This document shows positions 55,708 through 64,000 of a DNA stretch of 64,000 nucleotides, piece after piece. A program made the position numbers and the translations under genes. Every line of letters begins with the position of its first letter. Positions within the stretch are counted from its first letter, which is position 1. The stretch is from Ascaphus truei (Eukaryota > Chordata > Amphibia > Anura > Ascaphidae), in assembly GCA_036426205.1 (NCBI GenBank), contig CM071586.1, positions 10,710,518 to 10,774,517 on the forward strand, read 5' to 3'. The notes under the pieces were generated by a model. The model worked only from the letters and a program-made list of their open reading frames with translations. It ran no database searches and had not been told where the DNA came from.

Positions 55708-57628
55708 CTACTTTCCTGATGCTTGCCCATTACGCGCGAGGACAATGGGCAACACAGTGGCAATGTGGTCTATATATTTATTGCAGCGTTCCACGGTGAG
55801 TACATCCTTCCAAAAACTCAGTATGCCTTTCAACAACTCGTCCTTTTTGGAGGGTTTCACCACTTTCCGGATATGGTCCTTCAGCTGATGCCAGACCATT
55901 TCGATCGGATTGAAGTCTGGCGACCTGTCATTGGAAAGAAAGGACAATTGGTTTAAGAGCTAAAAACAGTGGGGAACAAAAATGGGACACAGTCTACTGC
56001 ACTTACTCCGCTGGCGTCTTCACCCAGTTGATGCCGCGCTCAAGGATATGCGCCGTTGACGCGGTGTGCTTGGGATCGTTGTCCTGGTAGAAGCGGTGAC
56101 CATTGGGAAAGTCTCATGTGATGTATTGCACTATCTCGGGCACAATGTTGTCTTGGAAGTAAACTTTATTCATGATTCCTATAGCAAGAAAAGAAAAGTG
56201 CTCAAAAAACTGCACAATAGTACAGTACAGTGCATACGGTAAGGCAACACTAGTCAAGTACAGTGCATTAGGCGACATTATATTTGATACATTTTACCTT
56301 CAAAGATGACAATGCATCCCGGTCCACGCCTAGAGATGGCACCCCACACATGCAGCTTCACAGGGTGTTTTGGCCGCGGCTTCAAAGATAAGCGACCTTT
56401 TTTGTGGAACGCAAATCGTGCAAATCTCTCCAGCGACACAGTAGACTCATCAGTGAAGATGCAATCCTGGAAAGTCTCCCCGCTGTCGATCCATGCCTGG
56501 GCCTGGAGCACTCTTTTGATTTTGTTTGCATCCTGTATCATGGGGTACGCTCTGTAATGACAAGAAATGAAAAATTTTTGCGGCACAGTGCAGTACAGTT
56601 TGCGAAACAACACTTTTACCTCCTGTACTGTCCAGTACTAACCTCACACGTCCATATTTCCATCCAATGCCGCGTCTCATCTTCTTTATGCTGCTCTCGG
56701 ATACAGTCAGATTGTGCTTTTCCTGCAGAGTGTATTTGACCCTTAATGCACTCCTCTCATCATTCTCCTCACTTATTTTGTCCACCAGAACAGTTGTCTC
56801 CCTACAATGTAAAGAAATTATATTGTTTTATTAATATGCAGCAATATAAAATGTATATAAATGCAATGTTGTAATATACTGTACAGTACTGTACATTAAA
56901 TATAAATAGACAAAATATATATACTGTTGTAAGATTAATTGAAATATACAAAAAATGTATACTGCTGTACTATAAATATAAATATACCAAATAAATCTAC
57001 TGTTGTAATATAAATATAAATATACAGTACATCCTATTCAGTATATACCGTTGTAAGATTAATTGAAATATACAAAAAATGTATACTGCTGTACTATAAA
57101 TATAAATAGACAAAATATATATACTGTTGTACTATACATATAAATATACCAAATAAATCTACTGTAGTAATATAAATATAAATATACAGTACATCCTATT
57201 CAGTATATACCGTTGTAAGATTAATTGAAATATACAAAAAATGTATACTGCTGTTGTAATATAATATAAATAGACAAAATATATATACTGTTGTACTATA
57301 CATATAAATATACCAAATAAATCTACTGTTGTAATATAAATATAAAAATATAGTACATTCCTATTCAGTATATACCGTTGTAAAATTAATTGAAATATAC
57401 AAAAAAAAAAAAATTTGTTAAGTTTTATAAATATACTTACGCGTTTGTTACCCTTGGTGCCTTTTTCCGGTCTCTGTTTTTTCCTTGTGCATGATAGCTC
57501 ACGGTGGTTAATGGCACAACGAGGTCAGAAGTAGCTAACCAGCGTTGGATAGCAGCAATTCGGTGTCCGCTCCTGTACATCTCCTTAATTCGCATGCTGA
57601 GCTCCTTTGAAATCTTTTTAACAGGCAT
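55708..57628 (-). pseudogene. Tc1/mariner-type DDE transposase in five exons, one stop codon
   Basis: GT/AG exons on the minus strand join in phase: 57628-57441, 56801-56643, 56551-56298, 56178-56007 and 55924-55708. The total is 990 bp (329 residues), the usual length for Tc1. Exon 1 has an HTH (ELSMRIKEMYRSGHRIAAIQ); exon 2 the second HTH region (DERSALRVKYTLQEKHNLTV). Exon 3 carries the first catalytic Asp (CIFTDEST) and VWGAISRRG. Exon 4 carries the second ([12 protein letters not shown]). Exon 5 carries the Glu (SPDFNPIEMVWHQLK). The second Asp and Glu are separated by 32 residues by my count, against 34 in standard Tc1. A TGA at about 56114-56116 in exon 4 breaks the frame in this copy. 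Tc1-family enzymes cut and paste DNA at TA, matching the flanks of the element. Introns in a Tc1 transposase are unusual. Confidence 0.85.
56820..57420. repeat. AT-rich tandem repeat inside transposase intron 1
   Basis: Four imperfect units, each with AGATTAATTGAAATATAC, AAAAAATGTATACTGCTG and CCAAATAAATCTACTG, at spacings of about 120-165 bp. The repeat fills the first intron of the transposase gene. Confidence 0.88.
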
Positions 57629-57658
57629 TGCTGCGAGTGGAAAGAAATACAGACACAA

Positions 57659-57862
57659 GAATGTATATTCGATGTTTAGTCGATGTGTATTCTATGTGCA
57701 GTCAATCCACAAAATGGATGGTGTATTTATACTCACATTAGAGTACGCCCACTTTCAACACCTGTACCTGGCCGCCATGCATAAAAGGTCACACACTTTG
57801 CATAGTCCACCACTCCAGGATCTTTATCTGAACTTGCCCTTGTCCAGATGCTGTACTGAATT
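57659..57862. promoter_or_regulatory. Divergent promoter region between transposase and BEN-like gene
   Basis: Only about 200 bp separate the two start regions, and the genes point away from each other, so a shared bidirectional promoter is inferred. No TATA box is obvious. Confidence 0.4.
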
Positions 57863-59267
57863 GTGCCACCTGCTTCCATGGAGCATCCCCGGTTCTATGG
57901 ACACAAGAACCCACTCACCTCTGCCGTGCCTGTCATGCTGAAAAAGCGAAAGGCAGGAGCCGTTTCTACGCCAAGGGCAAAGCGACAGGCTAAGGCCAAT
58001 AAAGAAAACCTTCTGCTGACCCCAAAGGCTAAGGGTTTTCTTACACGTAAGCCTCATTATGTGAAGAAGATATACGCTAACACGCTCTCTACACAAAACG
58101 AATGGCAGCCAACACATCGAACCCGCAGACCACTTCCTCCCATATGCTTCGACGACTCTGCTGTAGCTGTCCCGGAAATCTTCATCCCGTCTTCTCCACC
58201 CCCATCTTCTCCGGTTCCATCTGATGACGCTGCCGCCTCTGAAATCCACGGGTCACTGTCTCCTTTGCGCTTAGATGACTCTGCTTCTCGCCCGGAAATC
58301 CAAAGGTCACCTTCTCCATTCCTCTTCGACAATGCTGCCGCTTCTCCTCTACCGGTATCCACAGTTCACCTCCTCCACTCTCCATCGATGCCGCTTCTCT
58401 CCATGGAACCCCCATCTCATCCTCCGTTGCACCCATCCCCCCAGATGTCCAGACGCCATGCACAAGAAGCAGCTCGTTGGACCGGATGCTGAATGGGATA
58501 AGTTTGGATCTCCCCGGGAATTCTATTGTGCTGGCAAAGATAGATCTGCTTCTGGAGACCATGTTAAATGTGGAGCAACGGATGCTACAAATGGAGCAAC
58601 GGATGGATCAACGGATGGAGAAGATAGAGGCTGACATTGCGGGCATACATTATTTGCTCGGTGCTAATGCCCCTGTTTCCCCGACGCCGGAGCAGGAGGG
58701 TGACATGGATGTGATGAATGGGACCTTGGACCCCCTTCCATCACCAAGCGCCCCCCCTCCACCACAAGATGTAGTGTACATGTATGCCGTTGAGGAGGAC
58801 ATGACAACCCCATCAAGACCACGCCAGGAGACAACACGGCGACCACGACCGGAGGAAAGCTTCCTCCCAGACATGCTACCATCGCCTCAAGCACACCCGT
58901 TCCCAAAAGACCTACACCCGCTCGCATAGAAACAGTGCCCGACATCACCCTGCGCGATCTGCCACCGGGGCTCAGGGAGAAGTATAGGGTGATGAGTGCT
59001 GGTGTACCCCACAAGTATGCCTTGATCATTTTTAAGCACTAGGTTCCCTACACGTTGTACTGCGACTGGGTGTTCAAAGTGAACTACGATGGGAATCGCC
59101 TAAAAAAGGCCCTTCCTGCCAATTTAAGGAAAAACATTCTGGATGAAATGCGGCGCTTTTATACAGTTACAGATCCTGTAATGAAAGGCGTTAGAGACTG
59201 CATTAATGGCGTTTTGCGCCATGCAAGGAATTGGCCATGGATGGACAATGTGGAGGACTGTCAGTGA
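57863..59267 (+). pseudogene. Coiled-coil protein with BEN-like C-terminal domain, frameshifted
   Basis: Three frames in series. 57863-58492 has a basic Lys/Arg N-terminal part (LKKRKAGAVSTPRAKRQAK, a nuclear signal) and acidic Ser/Pro repeats with FDDSA/LDDSA/FDNAA units. 58477-58929 has a heptad coiled coil (LLLETMLNVEQRMLQMEQRM, DQRMEKIEADIAGIHYLL) and a Pro-rich acidic part. From about 58915 a third frame with one TAG (about 59040) contains a BEN-like domain: FKVNYDGNRLKKALP, NLRKNILDEMRRFY and GVRDCINGVLRHARN. BEN domains bind DNA and chromatin proteins in animals and viruses. Frame changes lie near 58400-58475 and 58905-58915. The BEN assignment rests on the spacing of hydrophobic residues and the C-terminal IN..LR motif. 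Confidence 0.6.
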
Positions 59268-59544
59268 GACCATACTGTTGTGCTGAACTGTATTGTACTC
59301 TCCATGTTTTGCCCTACAGTACCTGCTGTACTTAAACAAAGGAGATGTTGATGTGTGTTTTTTTTCACAGGACATGCACAACTCTAGTCCCTGAGGGCCG
59401 CAAACAGGCACGGTTTTCAATGTTGCCCTGAAAACCTGCCCTGTTTGCTGCCCTCTAGGACTGAACTGGTGCAGGTCTGACTGACAGTGTTGGGCACAAT
59501 CCCACTGTACTGTATACAGTACTGGGTTTCTTTAATAAAGGAGA

Positions 59545-60345
59545 TGTAACTTAAAATGTCACTTTAACTCCCTTTGCCCCATGCACCAAAAATGTTTTGT
59601 TTTCTTGATGTTTTGAATTGCTGTGCACTTTAAATGTTTCAATATTGTAAATAACCAATAAGAGACCATGTTGAATTGCCTCACATTGTTTCCATCTGCT
59701 GCTTTGCCAGTGTAACAAATGTACTGTGGACTGTAGAGGCTTGCTGCACTGTTTTTTTACTGGCTGGTCGCGCAATTGGCGTAGGAACTACGGCAATTGG
59801 CGTGGGAACTAGGTCAATTGGCGTGGGAACTTTTGTTTTAGGGCACCTAGAAATAAAATTTATTTGCCCCCTAGATGTTAGGAACCCCCTCACTTGACCC
59901 CAACAGGGTCCGAGCAGTAATGGCGACGAGAAAGGGTCACACCGGCGAGGAGGGTCCTACCATTGAGCGCAAATGGCGGAGAGAGCTTTGAAGCGGCTAA
60001 GTCTCAATGAACAGAAACTTGGAACCCAGAACTCCGGTTCTGTTCGGCCTAGAGGGCTCAGATTCGGTGATCATGTAGTCCTAGTTGCGGCAGGATTGCA
60101 TGGCAAATTGCGACCCTCTCGTGGCAACAGAACGGAGTCAGGGTGATGTTAAAGTTCAGGTTTCTGCCATTGACTTGCATGGCAGAAAAAAAGCCACTTT
60201 GGTAATGTGCTTTTAAACTGTCTTTTGGTACCTCCGGTTCCGGGGGTCTTGGGAGGCTGATATTTTGCCACTATGGCAAGGGTCCCCCCGCATGGGGACC
60301 AGGTAAATTTGAACCCGCTCAGACCCACAGAACGGGTTATTTTAC
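59545..60345 (-). repeat. Third copy of the arm segment
   Basis: About 800 bp matching 61110-61890 in direct orientation and 54100-54890 in inverted orientation. It includes the three-iteron cluster and lies just after the BEN-like gene. Confidence 0.85.
59773..59830 (-). promoter_or_regulatory. Three iterons phased at 21 bp (third copy)
   Basis: CAATTGGCGTAGGAAC (59773), CAATTGGCGTGGGAAC (59794) and CAATTGGCGTGGGAAC (59815), the complement of the cluster at 54621-54678. Confidence 0.65.
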
Positions 60346-61315
60346 ATTATACAGTACTGTATGTACTTACAGTACACAGTATACAGGATTTATATATTTT
60401 TATTTTAAAGATATTAAAGAATGTACTGTACTGTATTGTATTAAAAACATGTGACTGTAAACCATAGTGACTGACCAATATTTTCACACCCTGATGAAAT
60501 ACTGTACTGTCTCAGTGTACTCTCAATTCTCTCAGTGCTGTGCACATCAGATTTACATTTTAAATTCGAGAGGGGACTTTTGAAAGCATCACAGTACCGT
60601 TCAAAGAACAAGCCTCTAAGGGTTGGGGGAGGGGGATGGTGTGATTAGACGCAGGCGTATCGCACTGTGTTTGAAGCTCGGCTATGTATGGGCGGATTAA
60701 GAACACAATGCAAATATGCTAGGCTAGGGAGGGATTAAAAAGTCTGGAGGTGTGTGGCTGAAATACAGTACTGTAGTTAATAGCAGTGTAATTTCAAAAG
60801 GCAGTTGATCATAATAATTGGATGAATAAAAACCCCAAAGACAACCCCCAAATACAGCACATAAAAAGCAAGTCACTTTAACTCCCTGTGCCCCACGCAC
60901 CAAAAATGTTTTGTGGCAGGCAGAAGAATTTAATAAAGGCTGCAGAATGTACAGTATTATTGTGTATGGATGGTTAAAAAAAGCAAGTCACTTTAACTCC
61001 CTGTGCCCCACGCACCAAAAATGTTTTGTGGCAAGCAGAAGAATTTAATAAAGGCTGCAGAATGTACAGTATTATTGTGTATGGATGGTTAAAAAAAGCA
61101 AGTCACTTTAACTCCCTGTGCCCCACACACCAAAAATGTTTTGTTTTCTTGATGTTTTGAATTGCTGTGCACTTTAAATGTTTCAATATTGTAAATAACC
61201 AATAAAAGACCATGTTGAATTGCCTCACATTGTTTCCATCGCGCTTTGCCAGTTGTAACAAATGTACTGTGGACTGTAGAGGCTTGCTGTACTGTTTTTT
61301 TACTGGCTGGTCGCG

Positions 61316-61373
61316 CAATTGGCGTAGGAACTACGGCAATTGGCGTGGGAACTAGGTCAATTGGCGTGGGAAC
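61316..61373 (-). promoter_or_regulatory. Three iterons phased at 21 bp (right arm)
   Basis: CAATTGGCGTAGGAAC (61316), CAATTGGCGTGGGAAC (61337) and CAATTGGCGTGGGAAC (61358). Confidence 0.65.
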
Positions 61374-61900
61374 TTTTGTTTTAGGGCACCTAGAAATAAA
61401 ATTTATTTGCCCCCTAGATGTTAGGAACCCCCTCACTTGACCCCAACAGGGTCCGAGCAGTAATGGCGGCGAGAAAGGGTCACGCCGGCGAGGAGGGTCC
61501 TACCATTGAGCGCAAATGGCGGAGAAAGCTTTGAAGCGGCTAAGTCACAATGAGCAGAAACCTGGAACCCAGAACTCCGGTTCTGTTCGAGCTAGAGGGC
61601 TCATATTCGGGCACCATGTAGACCTAGTTGCGGCAGGATTGCATGGCAAATTGCGACCCTATCGTGGCAACAGAACGGAGTCAGGGTGATGTTAAAGTTC
61701 AGGTTTCTGCCATTGACTTGCATGGCAGAAAAAAAGCCACTTTGGTAATGTGCTTTTAAACTGTCTTTTGGTACCTCCGGTTCCGGGGGTCTTGGGAGGC
61801 TGATATTTTGCCACTATGGCAAGGGTCCCCCCGCATGGGGACCAGGTAAATTTCAACACGCTCAGACCCACAGAACGGGTTATTTTACATTATATTCGCG

Positions 61901-61960
61901 CAATTGGCGTGGGAACTACTTAGGGCCGCGGTCAAGTTCACGGGCAATTGGCGTGGGAAC
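61901..61960 (-). promoter_or_regulatory. Iteron pair (right arm)
   Basis: CAATTGGCGTGGGAAC at 61901-61916 and 61945-61960, mirror of 54035-54094. Confidence 0.6.
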
Positions 61961-62326
61961 TTCTGTTGTAGGGCACCTAGAAATAAAATTCTTTTTGCCC
62001 ATAGATGTTAGGCACTGTATACCACTGTACAGTATACTGTGGAAGACAAATAATGAAACGATACTGAATACTGTATGTAGAATAAATGCATAGTTGTATT
62101 TAATCAGGGTTTATTACACAGTATACTGTACGGCCGGAAAACATCAGCATACAGTACAGTACAATATTATCCTTCGAAATCCCCCCATTAGCCGTTTTCT
62201 TTTCTGAGGAAAAAAAAAGAAAAGTTTTAATGTACAGTACAGTAATGGTCAGCCCCCTAAAGAAGTACCCAGCCAGCCCCACCAAAATAATACGGCAACA
62301 AGACAGTACTCACCATAGAATTAAAA

Positions 62327-62892
62327 TTCATTTCCCCCCTAGTGTTAGGAACCCCCTCACTTCACCCCAACAGGGTCCGAGCATGTACAGTACTGTACTT
62401 TAAAATAAATTAAATATGCAATTTTACTATTACTGCACGCACACGCACAGACTGTGTACAGGTACAATACTGCAGGTTGAACCGCGAATGTATTAGACTT
62501 CAGAGACAACAGCTCGCAAGCGCCCCCATGCGTTTTTACACGGCATTGCAGTATTGCAGCCAGCCGGAATAAAATGCTTAAATCACAGCCGCAGAAATAA
62601 CGCTATACACCCCGGGAGAAAATGACACAAAACCGCACATCACCGGGATACTCTGAAATTCGCGGAGCTAGCCAAGTAAGAATAAATTTGCTCGCCAGTG
62701 TAGTTCATTTGTTGTTCTTTCTCTCGTTCCTCTGCTGTTTCTTGGTGCTACTTATGTTTTGTGTGCCTGTGTTGCCAAGAAGTCAGGGAGCGCAGTACAC
62801 CAGTGGAAACATGCCGGGAAAGAGTGCACACAAATAATAGTGCAATACTGTATAGTAAGATGATGATTATCATAAAACTGCAAGTAGAACAG
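62327..62892. other. Right side of the composite element, nested terminal repeats
   Basis: Contains two end-like sequences. CAGCCAGCCGGAATAAAATG at about 62568 recurs inverted near 63020-63050. AAGTAAGAATAAATTTGCTC ending at 62700 before TA resembles the left terminus inverted. A short plus frame at 62622-62837 has a hydrophobic stretch but no family. Confidence 0.45.
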
Positions 62893-63290
62893 CATACACT
62901 GGCGACACACTTTATTCGAGCTCGGCTAGTCCCACGAATTCGGGTATACCCGGGTGTATTGAGGTTTGTGACTGTTTTCTGCCCGAGTGCATTGGGTTAT
63001 TTTCCAGGCAGGGATTGAAGCATTTTATTCCCGCTGGCTGCAATACTGCACAGTATATATATATATACTGCATTACAATTCATGAATTTATGCCATCTGG
63101 TAGACACGCGAAGCATTGCAGCCTATTAAATCCTAATCATTATCATTTAACAGATCAGCCGCCCGTCAGCCAGGCATGAACCCAGGCTGGGAGGCAAATG
63201 CAACGGGGCTTGTCAGAGGTGAGGAGCGGCGCATTTCAGGTATCTGCCAGATACATACTGGGTATTTGCTCGAATAAAGTGTGTCGGTGC
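62893..63290. mobile_element. MITE-like terminal unit of the same family
   Basis: Both ends carry CACACTTTATTCGAGC: the left one reads CACTGGCGACACACTTTATT, the right one, inverted, CTGCACCGACACACTTTATT, each next to TA. Its right half matches the left end of the composite element over about 230 bp in inverted orientation. It is either the true right end of the composite element or a 400-bp MITE of that family. Confidence 0.65.
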
Positions 63291-63370
63291 AGTAAAAGAA
63301 ACAAGAGTCCATGAAGCTAATGAGATGCACACTTCTGGACATCCACATATAATTCAAACATGTTTGGCCC

Positions 63371-64000
63371 CCGTACAGGTGCGAAGTTTGTTATTATCAG
63401 GAAGAATCCTATAGGATCCTCAGTGATCAGATTACATATAAAAAATTGAAAAAAAATCCTACAGATCAGTTCAAACAAGAACTTTCAATTTTAATAAATA
63501 AAGGATTGGAGGATGAAGTGACAACTAAGAAAGAACTGGAGTTCCTCATGGTAGAGGAACCCAAAATACCAGTTTTTTACTTCATCCCCAAACTGCACAA
63601 GGATCCCATCAGACCCCCGGGAAGACCAATCATTTCAGGGATCGGTTCCCTAACGTCAAACCTTTCTCAATTCCTAGATCATATACTACAAAAATATGTT
63701 ACACAAGTTCCATCATACCTAAGGGACACCACACACGTGTTGAACTTAATTCAAAATCTCACTTGGGATAGTGACCTCATTTGGGTCACATGTGGTGTCC
63801 CTATACACCATCATTGAGGATGAAACAGGTCTGAGAGCGGTAAAAATGGCATTGGAACAGGACATTGAAGTCAGTGTAGCATTAATGGAGTTTGTTCTTG
63901 ATGGTATTCGCTATATTCTCAACACAATTATTTTTGTCACGATGGGGAGTTCTTTCTCCAGACGTGCGGCACCGCAATGGGCACCAGGTTTGCACCGAGC
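63371..64000 (+). pseudogene. PLE reverse transcriptase, N-terminal part, runs off the window
   Basis: The frame through 63446-63817 gives the N-terminal thumb-like region and start of a PLE RT (FKQELSILINKGLEDEVTTK, IPVFYFIPKLHKDP, PPGRPIISGIGSL, QVPSYLRDTTHVL). A frame change near 63795 leads on to LYTIIEDETGLRA and a further change near 63940 before CGTAMGT-like codons at the edge. It resembles the copies at 51.3 and 43.4 kb. The GIY-YIG part would lie outside the window. Confidence 0.85.

Larger units (their letters stand above)
60559..62326 (-). repeat. Right arm of the large internal inverted repeat
   Basis: Inverted copy of 53675-55136, longer because of about 180 bp of unrelated sequence near 60650-60835 and a tandem duplication of an AAAAGCAAGTCACTTTAACT-headed ~110-bp unit (about 60866-61090). 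It includes a mirror of the forkhead gene's last exon end and poly-A region (62285-62100). Confidence 0.88.
52666..63290. mobile_element. Composite Tc1-like transposon carrying forkhead, transposase and BEN-like genes
   Basis: The left end starts CTGCTGCGGCAGC after TA (52664-52665). About 230 bp of the left end is matched in inverted orientation at about 63060-63290, which ends with CTGCACCGACACAC inverted, followed by TA. An alternative right end is 62700, where the inverted sequence CACTGGCGAGCAAATTTATT..CTTACT, followed by TA, also resembles the left end. Inside lie a forkhead gene, a spliced Tc1-type transposase, a BEN-like gene, large inverted arms and iterons. TA flanks agree with the Tc1-type enzyme. 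Exact ends are uncertain because MITEs of the same family are nested at the right side. Confidence 0.7.

Noticed and set aside
62100..62285. 61-codon minus frame matching the end of the forkhead transcript
   Set aside because: Mirror copy of the untranslated end of the forkhead gene in the right arm, not a gene.
52666..63290. Interpretation as a Harbinger or hAT element
   Set aside because: TA flanks and the QDNDPKH / SPDFNPIE transposase motifs point to Tc1/mariner; no 3-bp or 8-bp target duplication seen.
1..64000. tRNA, rRNA or snRNA genes
   Set aside because: No cloverleaf, A/B-box pair or ribosomal signature noticed by eye on either strand; a covariance search could still find short ones.

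Overview
The window looks like transposon-packed DNA from a large-genome vertebrate, most likely an anuran amphibian. It contains class II odorant-receptor-like fragments, several endonuclease-bearing Penelope-like elements (PLEs), an intact L1/Tx1-type ORF2, chromodomain Ty3/Gypsy elements, CR1/L2/Rex-type LINE tails, hAT and Tigger-like non-autonomous elements, and long microsatellites. No species call is possible from sequence alone. The only host single-copy genes recognised are two olfactory receptor (OR) remnants (20430-20808, C-terminal half; 28315-28410, N-terminus), so the locus may be a decayed OR cluster.

Layout. 1-10.1 kb: two minus-strand intron-era genes that do not look like ordinary retroelements. 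One is a four-exon Myb/SANT-like DNA-binding protein (10023 to 3282) whose third intron is swollen by a Tigger-like MITE (4414-4743, TA target) and a 2.5-kb non-autonomous hAT (4818-7345, 8-bp target duplication) filled with CA repeats and a GC minisatellite. The other is a forkhead/winged-helix ORF (2318-1677). 10.9-15.1 kb: L1/Tx1-type LINE with an open 1267-codon ORF2. 16.9-28.5 kb: LINE tails, a PLE remnant, a deleted Gypsy and the OR pieces. 29.26-35.10 kb: a nearly complete chromodomain Gypsy with two LTRs and a CTCTC target duplication, broken by two single-base losses. 39.14-48.81 kb (minus): a nested wreck of one Gypsy bounded by ~0.8-kb LTRs, invaded by a second Gypsy with a SCAN-like capsid, itself invaded by a PLE. 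48.9-52.7 kb: a MITE, telomere-like repeats and another PLE between perfect 173-bp direct repeats.

52.67-63.3 kb is the most unusual part: a ~10-kb composite DNA transposon. Its ends follow TA dinucleotides and share a CTGC..GCGGCA..TTTATT-type terminal repeat with small MITEs elsewhere in the window. It carries (i) a forkhead-domain gene, (ii) a Tc1/mariner-type DDE transposase split over five exons, (iii) a divergently transcribed, decayed gene with a coiled coil and a BEN-like C-terminal domain, (iv) 1.5-1.8-kb internal inverted arms, and (v) clusters of a 16-bp iteron (GTTCCCACGCCAATTG) phased at 21 bp. The hypothesis is that the forkhead and BEN-like proteins are accessory DNA-binding factors of a large Tc1-like transposon that bind the iterons in the arms. 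The first 10 kb holds a second divergent forkhead gene, again near a terminal repeat of the same family (320-648), which suggests a wider family of forkhead-carrying elements.

A second theme is a set of hammerhead-ribozyme-like hairpins (TTGAWGA, stem, GAAACGCGTC), one of them about 0.3 kb downstream of a PLE endonuclease stop codon. All functional statements are from reading motifs by eye; splice sites were chosen by GT/AG and phase agreement.
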